From NCBI GenBank assembly GCA_963573305.1, contig OY754339.1, positions 10,959,941 to 11,023,940 on the forward strand: a stretch of 64,000 nt of DNA, in the 5' to 3' direction. This stretch comes from Pyrrhosoma nymphula (taxonomy: Eukaryota; Arthropoda; Insecta; Odonata; Coenagrionidae). Shown here piece by piece: positions 22,414 to 33,208 of the stretch. Each line of letters opens with the position of its first letter. Within the stretch, counting starts at the first letter, position 1. Position numbers and translations under genes: made by a program. The notes under the pieces were generated by a model. The model was not told the origin of the DNA. It made no database searches and saw nothing but the letters and a program-made list of their open reading frames with translations.

Positions 22414-24355
22414 AATGCCGTGGGTAATGGTGGAATTTTTTCCCCATAGGGCTTTTTCAGAAGCCACAGTACAGGCAATCCCCGAGAGTTGGGTATTTAA
22501 CTCTGGTTCCATTTTATATGCACTTTACTCACCAGAGTCATTTCCTGTTCCAACGGTTCTTCGCATGATTAGGAGACAACACTCTCCCTGCAATTCATGG
22601 GAAAGGCTGAAGTTAAAGTTTGTGACATCTGCATTTGGTAGGATATTCTTCATTGACTCAATGTAGCTTCTCCATTGCCCCATGCATTCATTATATGTGC
22701 CAATTCACTTTCTTTTTCTCAGAGGACATGCTTCATGCAACTCAAATACAGATCCAGGAGGCTGACTGCGAAGACACTGACCTGGGAAAGTTTTTCAGCA
22801 GTAAGCAGAGAGGGGTAACAAAGAGGTAAAGGAAAGCGAAAAATCATGGTTACCCGAATGAGCCAAGGACTGACAGTGATTACTCTGATTATGATGACGT
22901 AATCCACCCTCACTGTCAGGTACGTACTTAGAAGTTTAAAAAATGATAATTCTGCAAATGTGTATTGATTTTCTATGAGACCAGATTATTTTTGCAGCTG
23001 CAGTGGTCAGAGGTCCAACAGTTCCTCCTAAATCACTGCTCAGGACCCCAATTCCATCACCAAGGTCTGATCCAGTTGCTGCAGTGAGTAACTTAATATC
23101 AAAACTAGTTGCTAAAAGTGTTAATAATATAAGTCTTGCTCCCTTATTATGTTTGTAAGCATATTCTAATCCTCAACTACAGCTATACAGGACACAGCCC
23201 TTAGATCTCCCCTTTTTTTCTTTAAGGTCATAGGGGGTAAGCCCAAGAAAAGTGCCTGGCAGAGGGTGCTGCCAGCTTCTGTGGGAAGTGTGACCGGTTC
23301 AAATGCCCTACAGGGGGTGCTGCCAGCTTCTGTGGTCAGTATAACTTGTGCAAGTGCCAACCAGAGAGTGCTTCCAGCTTCTTTGGGAATTGTCTCTGGT
23401 CCAAGTAGTACAGGACCCAGAGGCTTAGATGTTTCTGCCTTAATTGGTTAGATTTAGCATAATGTTTGCCATGGATGTGACTGGAAATTATTGGATTGAT
23501 GATAATTTTCTCTCCATTGATTACAGAGAAGAAGTCATTTTTAGGCTCTGAAATTTCTGAATTAAAAAGAGAAATTAAGCAGCAGTTATGGGAACACAAG
23601 GCAGAAATCATGGAGGTCATTCATGCAATAGGCTTAGAAGTGAAAACTCTGCAAGTGACAATTGGTACATTTATCGAGGGAATGGAGATGGAGCACGCTC
23701 TGCCAAAGGAAACATTGGAAGATAATTATGAATTTGAATGTGCTATTTCCTCAAATAAGGAGTATAGACAATTTTGGGTGAGTCTTATAAGTTTTCATTG
23801 CAGAATTTATCTAAAGGTAGCAATGGTAATTTATTAAATTTGTAAGTGTTGTAATATCATGAACATATTTTTAGGTAAAACACTTGGGGGACAGATCTTC
23901 AACTTTGTTGTACCGCAGCATTACAGAGAAGCTATTCTCAGCTGCGGTATATAAAACTATCAACGATATCTGCTCCCTGTTTATGATCAATGCAATGGGG
24001 AAGCAGTTACGCATGAACGGCAGGACCTGCTAAAGTCCCCTTTGAAAGCTCCTTCCCTCATATTATTAATTTTATATTTGGTAAGTGAAGTATCACTTAG
24101 GTCATAGTAAATTAGATAGCTAGGAAATTGATGTTTAGCTGTAATAATATTTTCTTTTTATACTGTTAATGAAGTGCTAAATCAATATTTCTAATCAAGA
24201 AACAGTGAGAAGCAAAATGGGCCTCAACTTGTCCTTGTCACCAATAAAAGGAGCATTGGGGAGTGGTTTCGGCTTGCGAGGTTGAGAGGAGGATCCATAA
24301 AAAAGTCTGCGATGGAAGATCCTCAGAATTTACCTACTCTGTGGTACTGGTTGTA
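22414..24355 (+). CDS. DUF4806-family protein, multi-exon
   Basis: Exon A (22414-22637) follows ttcag and begins MPWVMVEFFPHRAFSEATVQ. Exon B starts at 22723 (GEDMLHATQ...) and joins in frame. A probable exon near 22998 encodes VPPKSLLRTPIPSPRSDP. Exon D (about 23227-23451) carries a 51-bp coding repeat. Exon E (23527-23777) encodes a helical stretch, then LPKETLEDNYEFECAISSNK and EYRQFW, before GTGAGT. Exon F (from 23875) reads VKHLGDRSSTLLYRSITEKL. E and F together are the DUF4806 core. A last exon near 24200 ends RSIGEWFRLARLRGGSIKK. The function of DUF4806 is unknown; such genes are often multicopy. A stop at 22827-22829 can be avoided by a donor at 22826. The gene is related to 31212-32240. 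Confidence 0.6.
23262..23411 (+). repeat. 51-bp coding tandem repeat (17-residue units)
   Basis: Three units begin with CAGAGGGTGCTGCCAGC, CAGGGGGTGCTGCCAGC and CAGAGAGTGCTTCCAGC, spaced 51 bases apart. In protein they read as VLPASVGSVTGS, VLPASVVSITCA and VLPASLGIVSGP. The repeat length is a multiple of three, so the frame is kept, consistent with the region being coding. Confidence 0.75.
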
Positions 24356-25067
24356 ACAATTATTTTCGCCTTTTATATCTTCTATCTATCTTCTATGTAT
24401 CTATATTTCTTTTCTATATTTACTGTATTTTAATTTGGATATTTGTATGTTATAACTTATACAGTGGCATGTAATGTATATAAATGGGAATTTTTATCCG
24501 ATATGAGGTTGAATTTTATGCTTTGTCACTTAACTAAATTCCTAGATAATAATTTCACTAAAGACGTTAAAAATATTTTGTGTCCAACTTCCAATGGTAG
24601 ACTGGAGCATAATCATAAAATTAGATAAACTGATTGCCGAACTGAGTCCAAATGTCCTTCCCTCGTACAATCTGCGATATGAATAGGTGTTAATACGGAT
24701 ATGGAAATGTGAAAAGGGATAATATAGGTAGTTGCAAGTTGATAGAAGTATCTGATGTTGATATAAGTATCTGAGGGTGATATTCACCCCCTGCCACACA
24801 CCCTCGCGGTGGCCTGTATAGGGCATTGCGTTAGTGTAAATTTAACCGAACCAAACTGACGGCATGTTTAAGCATGCTTGTTTTGCTTATTAACCGTTTT
24901 TAAATTGTTGCATCGAACAATATAATTACTAATCCGTTTTAAGCATTATATGTGATGCATGTTTAGTGATAATTCCCCCCCCCCCCCCCCGCCACACAAT
25001 TTTATGGTGGCTTGAAGGGTATTATGCACATATTATGACAAAGAGTAATGGCCAATTCCATTTCCAG
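24356..25067. other. AT-rich spacer with a poly-C run and short hairpins
   Basis: No gene is supported. Sixteen consecutive C lie at 24975-24990. Directly after comes GCCACACAATTTTATGGTGG, a short imperfect hairpin; a similar one, GCCACACACCCTCGCGGTGG, lies near 24797. Confidence 0.4.
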
Positions 25068-26070
25068 ACTAATGCCCAGCTGCGAAAGTGGAGGGTGGCC
25101 ACCCCACGGAAGGGTAGTAGTAGTAGTATTATTATTTTTGGGTGCGTCGACTACTATGGTCATTTTGCACCACTCTCATCCTTATAAGTACAAAATATAA
25201 ATTACGAATAAAAAATTAAAATTTCGCTTGCCTACATGTGATAAAATGTGCAATTAAGCCTAAAACAGTGAATTTATAATTTATTTAAAACATTAATATC
25301 TTTTAAAAAAGCAATTACTCGGGTGAGACTATCAGGGGAGTCGCCTAGGATCGTTTCTAAGGTCCCGTTAACCTTATGTCTTTCTCGAGAAGACCGGTAT
25401 TTTTCACACTCCGTCAGGATGTGTCGAACACTCAGAGAGGAGTCGCAATCATCACACCGAGGTGGAGTCTTCTCTTCTGTGAAGAGGTATGAGTGGGTCA
25501 GGGCAGTATGCCCTATCCTCAGACGAGTGATTGCGACTTCTTCCCTCCGGGTACTCCTGACAGAAGAGGGCCACACTGTTACTACCGGTTTCACAGACCG
25601 AAGTTTGCTATTATGTATCTCCTGCCACGATTCTTGCCATCTGCCCATTGCTATGTTTCGAAACATAGATTTTAGGTCTTCTGCAGTTACCTTGTTCGAT
25701 ACAATTTGTGGCATGTGCAGTGCTTCCTTTGCTGCTTTGTCCGCTCGTTCGTTACCAGCTATTCCCACGTGTCCCACGGAAGGACATGCTGTTCGCGGCT
25801 CACAATGCTGTTTGTGAGCTGCATTTCCGTGAGCATGAAATTAAAAGGTACTATGAGACAAAGCTCCCTAATTGGAGCAGCCACAGGCTAGAGAGTGGAA
25901 AGCCAGAACTGGTTGCGGATGCAGTCACATTAATATTTCCAAATCTCCCTAGCTACTTGACGAAAAAAGTTCACCAGAAGAAACCACCCTCAACAAGAAC
26001 AGTTGTTTCTGAAGTAGCTCCTGGGAACTCGAGCATACAAATTGAAGGGGACATTGGTCAGGATGCCTAA
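25068..26070 (+). pseudogene. THAP zinc-finger exon of a P/THAP9-like gene, split by a LINE
   Basis: The exon starts after ttccag at 25067. The left half (25068-25113) encodes AQLRKWRVATPRK. The right half from 25784 encodes DMLFAAHNAVCELHF, then ETKLPNW and AVTLIFPNLPSYLTKK. This matches the second half of a THAP domain: a C..H zinc-ligand pair, conserved W and a terminal IFPN-type motif. Across the 25114-25772 LINE insertion plus its duplicated target the reading frame is preserved, showing the exon was intact when hit. The first half of the THAP domain (C2) would be in an upstream exon that I could not find. P-type transposases use THAP to bind transposon DNA. Confidence 0.75.
25114..25772 (-). 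mobile_element. 5'-truncated I-clade LINE with 11-bp target-site duplication
   Basis: The fragment encodes the C-terminus of ORF2 (25274-25775, minus): end of RNase H (GHVGIAGNERADKAAKEALH), then REEVAITRLRIGHTALTHSY and a CDDCDSSLSVRHILTEC zinc-knuckle-like motif. The 3' end is a (TAC)n-like tail next to 25114. CCCACGGAAGG lies on both sides, at 25103-25113 and 25773-25783. It is related to, but clearly diverged from, the full-length LINE at 53052-58710. Confidence 0.85.
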
Positions 26071-28290
26071 GATGAAGGAGGTGCAGCAGCAGGTCTGCTT
26101 TTGCTAGCTGAGGTGACAATACAATACTGCACCTCAAGAGGCCTAAAAAAATCCCATGCTCGACATTGGGATGGTCATAAACAGGCTGAAGGAAGTCGAG
26201 CTGCCTGCCTTGAAGTGGGGCAGAGCTATTGTTGGGAGCAACACAGTTTTTGTTCGTGTTGGACATGACTATGTGACTGAAAGAACGGTGGTGATAACCC
26301 ATGAACTATGGGTCAAGGTAAGATGCATAAATTATTCCCTCATTTCGTTGTATAGTCTATAAGGCTAATGAGTAATGTCTTCCATATATGATACTTGATT
26401 GCCTTCAATTTGGTGTTTTATTTTAGTTGATATTCCGTGGGCTGGATGTTAACGTACCTTGAGTGAAATGTGTTACAGAAATCGGTGAGATTGGCCCAAT
26501 GCTTGCAATTATCGATGGACCCAAGGCATTCACCGGAGTGTCCAACACAGAAAGGTTTATGAAGCATTTTGTATTCCTTAGAGACTTGATATTTAGCTAT
26601 CTTAATCTATCTGTCTTGTTTCACGATTTTGCCACTTTTCTCTGATCACTCCATTATGACAAAACATGCTTATGATGATGTAGCTTTGCCAGTGGTAATC
26701 ATGTGGTTACCACTGGCAACTTGATTCCTGTGATTGGCAACAGTTTTTAGTGCATTTGCCATTCAACTTAAGTTATGTGGTCTTCAATCAGATACTCGTT
26801 CACCCTGAGGGATATTGCTAGTATTGTTATTCATGGTAACTTTCTGAGTAATGATATCAAATACCATGGAGCAATTTTAAAATTGAGTTATCTTTCCCAA
26901 AAAAAGAATATCTACTTGCTGCATGGGATTTGTGCCAAATGCTCAGGTTGGCCACCACAGAACACCTTTAAGGTGCCCAGGTTTTGCAACCACTCAGAGG
27001 CAAATGGTGGACAGGAGAAGGAAGAAGCAGACTTCACCAAAGGGGCAAACTAAGTCTGCAAGGGTGTCATTTAAAATTTGCCGCCAAATGAATTAAAGGC
27101 TTTCCAACAAGGTGTGCATATCAATCGTAGTTAACCGTGTACACTTAACCTGTGCTGTTAAGGTAGGTTTCACTTATTCTAATGACAATCTCATTCCTTT
27201 AAAGGTCGAACTTCTGAAGTCCAAGATGCAGGATTTGCAGGAGAAATGCCCTTGTCTTCGGAGACTGCTGCTGAAGAAAATATCTGGCCTTCGAGAAAGT
27301 CAGCAAAGGGGGTGTTAGGGCTTGTTTTGCTGCTCCTAAGGTGAAGAATCCAAAGACTAGGTGCTACACACTCGGGTGTATGAGTGTCTCCTACTCAGGA
27401 TTATGAGCCGGAAGGCCTATGACCATATAAAGCAGCATAACATCCTTACAAAACATACATCTTAACATAACATCCTAACATAACATCTTAACATAACATC
27501 ATGAATATTAACCTCTTAACATGAACCCTATATATGTATTATGTTACAGAGGTTCTTCGGCATGAAGAGTGCTGCATGTGGTTCAAATGACCATCCAGAC
27601 TCAATTCTGTTCTTACAGGTGTTTAAAATTTTGGGTACGTATTTCCTCGTCCAGCCACCAAAGGGCAGCAGTGTTTCGGGGCCAGATATCCCCGACATTT
27701 TGATTAGGCTAAAGGATATAATGGCCCAAGATGGCAGGAGGCTGAAGTATCAGGCTATACTGGACAATATAGTTGAGAAAGGTGTGTCTGATGAGAATGT
27801 ACCCATAGTTGAAGATATACACACATATGCAGCTACTAATGCATCCGATTGCATCATTATACTTCGCTGGATACGTAGCGAGGAAGGCACTATGGTTCAC
27901 TAAGTGTGTAGACTGCTAAAAAGTCCTTATGTAAGAAAGTACTGCAAACATAGGTAGGGAGATATTTATTACGTGCCAAAATGAGGAAAGGTTAACATAT
28001 CCCTCAACAAGGCTTTTTACACTCGTTAAGGAGATTGGGAGGGTTACAGGTTCACATCTCTTCAGAGAAGTGCTTAATGAGGACACTGTTTGTAGCCTGG
28101 CAAATGACATTTAGGAGGTGGCTACAATTGCATTACTGGGTTGTGAGGAATATCGACACAACCTGACTGAGGCTATTGTGAATTTCTTCATCAGAACACG
28201 CATGCATTTTGCATGCAGATTGGTGAACCAATTGGACAATGCATCACAGGAGTTGACGCTATTAAACAGAAAGAGGGCCAAACTTTAATC
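26071..28290 (+). pseudogene. P/THAP9-like gene remainder (copy A), internally deleted
   Basis: An exon about 26150-26317 carries ERTVVITHELWVK before GTAAG. Another after ttacag at about 26478 carries GPMLAIIDGPKAF. A coiled-coil and N-terminal catalytic exon begins about 27206 (KSKMQDLQEKC). The C-terminal exon after gttacag at 27549 reads RFFGMKSAACGSNDHPDS and VQPPKGSSVSGPD, a hallmark of P/THAP9 C-termini. The last part, about 28010-28290, contains EAIVNFFIRTRMHFACRL. The central catalytic exons are missing between about 27460 and 27541, where only short TAACATAACATC repeats remain. Stops occur in several exons. Some exon limits, including the 26478 one, are uncertain. Confidence 0.6.
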
Positions 28291-28825
28291 GATGATGTAT
28301 AGCATGTGTCCAATTGCAAACATTTACTATGTTCCTCTCTCAATAGGGATGTGATGTCACCACCTTTACACTGGTTGTCCTTTGTATATATTGCAGTTTA
28401 TTTTGTACTCTGTGTTGCCATTGCATAGAATGTGTTGTGTGTTGTCGTAGACTCTCCACAGAGCTGGCCTCGCACTCATTGTGATAATATAGTGCCTCCT
28501 CAGAAGATGCCCTTTAATAAGATGATGATCCTGTAATACCGTGATTCACATCCGTGATATTCGCTGGTGGGAATATTGGTACTATGTTATGAATCCATAC
28601 TTAATTCCTGTGGTTTTGACTACATGACTTTACTTTATTGCCACAGTTTTCAATACTTCAATACGACATTACTGCAGGTTGCAAAATGGTACTATTATAA
28701 GGCTCAGCTGTATGAGACTAAAATCGTAAATTTAGGAACTAAATGATAATACACGATAATTATTGTGGAGAGATTTAATAAGTTTTTCTTGGTTCGTCCA
28801 AATTTTATCTTCATATGTGAACTGA
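28291..28825. other. Spacer between two P/THAP fragments
   Basis: No open frame with a recognisable domain is present, and the sequence is AT-rich. Nothing further seen. Confidence 0.4.
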
Positions 28826-30240
28826 TGAAGATGTAGGATTTGCAGGAGAAATGCTCCTTATCTTCGGAGACTCTGCTGCTGAAGAAAATATCTGGCCTTA
28901 CAGAAAGTCAGCTAGAGGGTGTTAGGGCTTGTTCGGCTACTACTAACGTGAAGAATCCAAAGACTAGGTGCTACACACTCAGCTGGGTGTATGATTGTCT
29001 TCTACTTAGGATTATGAGCAGGAAGGCCTATGACCATATGAGGCGGCATTACATCCTTACTCTAACTAGCACAAACATTCTCAATAGATGTAAGTAGTGT
29101 GAAGGGGGCATACGGATTCCAGGAGGCAATCTTTCAATGCATGAAAGAGAAATCAAATGGGTTTGCATTGGAAGAAAGGAGAGGTTTGGCTGTGATTTCA
29201 GCTTATTAGAAAAATTATACTTTGATTGACATCACTTATTGGTAACTTCGAAATTGTTTCTTTTAAAGTGCTCTGCTCGTGATTGAAATGAAGCTGTACC
29301 ACGGCTGTATCTTTTGATAAGAACACACTGACAGTGGAAGGCTTCACTAATTTAGGGGATTAGACTCCCTTGCATCAGCGCAATGAAATCATGCGTTGGT
29401 GTTGATATTTTAGCCATTTCGAGGAAGATTAATACAGACCCTGGATTGCTTCCTCAGTAAGGGTTGTGCAAGTAGCACTGAGCTGCACCACATTATATTG
29501 GAGGGTATAATGTTGGTGGAAATGGCTGATTTCCACGTGGATTCGGTGACCTGTGATGGGGCGCAGTGGAACCGGAGTACGTGGATACAGTTTGGCATCG
29601 ATCAAAACAACTCCAGCAGTCAACATCCATGTTTTCAGTCAAGGAGGCTGTGGTTTTTGTCCGACTTTCCACACCTCAATTAAAACGTGATGAACTTTTT
29701 TGTTTCTCATGAAGAGGCTTGGGTATTTCCTTTTTCAATTACTATTCATGCTGTTCACCTTTTATGCCTGCTATAATTTTTTACTTTACCTCTAGATCCC
29801 GGATGGGGTTGTGAAACTAAAACATTGGGATGCTGTCATTGGCATGGATAATCATAAGGGATACCATTTGAAAGCATGTCCAAAACTATCTGCGGATCAT
29901 GTGCACCCCAAGCCTTGTCAAAAGATGAATGTGGCAAAGTCATTTCTGGTTCGTAACTTCAAAGACGTTATATCTTTCTTTGTGTTGTATGAATCACAAT
30001 TACAAGTTATGCTATTCTGTACTATTACTATGATTGACTTTCATGTTTCAATCATTGCTTTTTTAGTATTTTGGACGCAATGAGGCTGCTGGCATACAAG
30101 CCACATCACCCGCACTTGCATGATTGCGATGAATCTGTTGCAGTCATTGAAAGGGTGAAGGCCTTATAATGGCTATGAATTCCAGGCAGGGCACTCCGAA
30201 GGGAATCTGAGGAGTGGATGGTGAGAATATACACATTGAT
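28826..30240 (+). pseudogene. P/THAP9-like gene fragment (copy B), central exons
   Basis: Positions 28826-29060 repeat 27214-27450 with modest divergence, encoding KKISGLTESQ and LLLRIMSRKAYDHMRRH. An exon around 29440-29685 reads MADFHVDSVTCDGAQWNRST and WFLSDFPHLN, the usual VTCDGA/SDFPHL catalytic motifs. The exon from 29796 after ctctag reads DGVVKLKHWDAVIGMDNHKG and LSADHVHPKPCQKMNVAKSF. A last piece near 30066-30220 carries a degenerate DC motif. These are exactly the exons missing from copy A, so a complete ancestor existed. Truncation at both ends and stops make it non-functional. Confidence 0.7.
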
Positions 30241-31211
30241 GCTTTCTTTGAGGTCATCATTTTTTCATCAGTCTTCTTCACTCTCAATTTGTTGTGCTCA
30301 CTTGTCAGGTTATAGAGGAATTCGTAGAGTATTTGGAGGAATGGGAAGCAGAGGCATCAGAAAAGTAATCAGAGATGCAATTGTAATAGTAGTAAATAAA
30401 GTACCCACAATCTCTTCAACCCCCGCAACCCTTCCACCTACTGATATTCCAACCCAACTCTCCTCCCCCCTCCACACTCCTAATACCACCGCTTTCATAA
30501 ATAGTTACAATTCCAACCATTGACCACTGTTCAATGTTTTTTTCCGCGAAACCATTACGGATACCACTCACCACTCCTTAACACCCCCTCCCCCCATTTT
30601 CGTCATCCCACACCAACCCTCGGCTACCGCGTGCAGTGACCCATCAGCGACGTACTTCCCAAACCGACCTTCCCTTCTTCCCACCCTCTGCCCACTACCC
30701 TCTCCAAAAAAAACCCCACCCCCCCTTTCCCCACCTCCACTCGACCGCTCCTCTGACTTCTTCAAGGGTATAAATTCTATGTACAAATATGTGACATTGC
30801 CAGATGATGATACGCCGTATTAAACTGGTCGCAAATATATATTTTATTTTGTGGAACAGCAAAGTCTTTTTTTTCTTACTCTTTGTGCATCATGAAGGAG
30901 TTCCACCATGTTACTCCACCCACCATCGCATTTGAATGCAAAATTTGCCCTTATTTCATGCTTGCAGCTAAGTCCTCAAGATTTTCAGTACACGGCAGGT
31001 CATCTAATCACTGTGAGGCATCAACCAGCAAGAAGCTCACACCAATGCCACGAGATTCGATGGCGGCAGGACAGAGCAGGAAGCTGACCAAGGGTGTGCT
31101 TATGAGTGGTCGGTAACTCGTGAAGACACCTGCGCCACAACCAGAGGCCAATTCGCCAGTCACCACAAGGATCACTCCAGAGAAGCGCTATAAGCCACTT
31201 CCATCCCCAAA
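30241..31211. other. Mixed spacer with a Jockey-like LINE remnant
   Basis: Positions about 30405-30505 match 61760-61860 closely (CAACCCTTCC...CTCCTCCCCCCTCCACACTC). They are therefore a scrap of the same LINE ORF1 3' region. Positions 30560-30760 are pyrimidine-rich. The open frame 30883-31116 may be an upstream DUF4806 exon but has no diagnostic motif. Confidence 0.4.
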
Positions 31212-32336
31212 ATGAATGGGTTTGAAAGGCGGCTAAATGAGGGGATTAACCTCATTCGGGCCTCAGCGACAGCAGTGGATTCTGTCCCTCCTTCATCAGA
31301 AACAGGTTTGTTTTATTGCAGTGCCTATTTATTTTATGATTGATATCTAATGAAGTGACTATTCCCTATTAATTAAAATTGCATGGGTTTCTACTCAGAC
31401 ATTAAAAGCTTCATTGAAGATAAAGTGGAAAAGCTTGGAAGGGAGCTGAAACCCGAGGAGTCGGACCTAGCAAATGAAATACGTGTTAGGTTCGACTGCT
31501 TGGAGTCCCTGATAAAAAGAATAGGTGCTGGTGGATCCTCACCTCCTCCAGCCCATACTCAGGACCTCGTCTCCTTGAATGCTTTGCCCCTTCAAACGTT
31601 CGAGCAACTTGGGATGTTTGAAGAAGACCTATGCTCCAGTGCCAACTACAAGGAATGCCTGGTCAGCATTTCTAATAGTGTTACTCCTATAAAAAGTAGG
31701 TATTTAGTTATCAAAGCTTTGTAAGCAAAAACAACCATTATGTTAACATCACATTATGTTTTTTGCTGCATTTTCTTTCATGGCAAGAAATTTGTGAACT
31801 GAATTTAATGAAGTGTATTGTATTTCAGTTATGGTATTTAAGGGACAGGTGTAGTAACCTACTATGCCGTGAAATAGGGGATGCAATGTTTACCTCGGCT
31901 GATAACAAAACAGTCAATGAGGCATGTGCCTCGATTATGACCAATGGACTTGCGAGTGCCTTTTGTCTCAGTAAAAAGAAAACACAGAAGGTGTGCCTTG
32001 AGGACAATTACCCAAACACCATGCAACTAATTTGTGGTATGTACATCCAGCTTATTTCCTAATGTCTTCAATTCACCATTCTTTAACCGAGTGAATATTA
32101 TGAAATATTGCATGTTCTCTTGTTACAGACACTGAAGCAGAAGGCAGCCACTGCTCGACCTGTTGACTTGTCGACCGTCAAGAGGAGCATTGACGAGTGG
32201 CTACGACAGGTGAAAACAGACCTGGGGGACATGTTAGAAATGTGCAGGATGTTAATTGAAGTTCTTATTAGTTTGTTTTATATCTGGTTGTTGGTAGTTT
32301 ACTTACATTTCTCTAATAATATTTATTATTAACAGA
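31212..32336 (+). CDS. DUF4806-family protein, multi-exon (copy B)
   Basis: Exon a (31212-31305) starts at ATG: MNGFERRLNEGINLIRASAT. Exon b (31399-31661) follows actcag and joins in frame as DIKSFIEDKVEKLGRELKPE, then LPLQTFEQLGMFEEDLCSS. Exon c (31829-32036) follows tttcag and reads LWYLRDRCSNLLCREIGDAM. Its junction with b aligns residue-for-residue with the E/F junction of the gene at 22414-24355. Exon d starts at 32129 after ttacag, but a two-base deletion relative to the copy at 63262 gives an early stop. Intact versions of exon d read STVQRSIGEWLRQAKN. The gene lies next to an array in which exon d is multiplied. Function is unknown; it is probably a multicopy or transposon-linked family. 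Confidence 0.62.
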
Positions 32337-33028
32337 ATATTTACATGGAAGCATGAAAAGTTTATCTTAGTTTGAGTTTTTTAAGGGTGGATGAGTGAAT
32401 TTCTGAGAGTTCATGACTTTTATTGCATACTTTAATAGCACTCACTAATAACTCACAGCAATGGAAGAACCAGAAACAACGCCCAGGACTCTTGAGTTAA
32501 TATTATATATATTTGATGCACCTTTATGTGAATGAGGACTATGTGACCATTTGTGAATCACAACTGCTTTGATTTTGGAAATGTTTTCGATGTAATAATC
32601 AGGAAACCTCTTCCTTGAACTACGACCTTGACGTGGCGGAAGGGCTTGTGCTTTACAATGAACCCTAGAGCTGGACTGGCAGGAGTAAGTTATTGCCACT
32701 GGTAGGGCCACCCATGCCAGATAGGTCGAAGGGTAGGAGCAAGACGAAAGGTAGTTCCGTGATGGTGTCACGTTAAAAATACCGTTGAGTCGCGTGGGAA
32801 TACCTCTCAACTATCACTTCCCAGAACATGAAAGTCATTCAAAGAGAATTCACTCCTGGCAACTACGGGTAAAAAGAAAACACAGAAGGTGTGCCCTCAG
32901 GACTATTACCCAAACACCATACAACTAATTTGTGGCATGAACATCCTGCTTATTTCCTAATGTGTTCCATTCACCATTCTCTAACCGTGTGATTATTATC
33001 AATTATTATTTTAATTTCTCTTGTTACA

Positions 33029-33208
33029 GACAATGGAGCAGAAGCAGGGGATGCGCTCTCTAACGGGAACGCCAGGTTAGGTGAGTCCGCAGTGCCGGAA
33101 TGCTGCAGCTGCCCTGCATCCTCCTTTCTCATCTCCTGCTGTCACCTTTTCATCCCCTACTCCTTGTCACATTCATTCACAATCTCATCACTCATCATCT
33201 CTTCTTAA
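33029..33208 (+). pseudogene. P-element-associated exon duplicate, interrupted
   Basis: The sequence from the acceptor at 33028 (GCAGAAGCAGGGGATGCGCT...) to 33208, plus 34774-34934, matches 38372-38705, upstream of the P relic at 38706. It is cut by the TTAA-flanked insertion at 33209-34773. The coding sense is uncertain: two frames are partly open in both copies. Confidence 0.5.

Noticed and set aside
25323..25700. Plus-strand open frame before the THAP exon
   Set aside because: It is antisense to the truncated LINE ORF2; only the sequence after 25783 belongs to the THAP exon.
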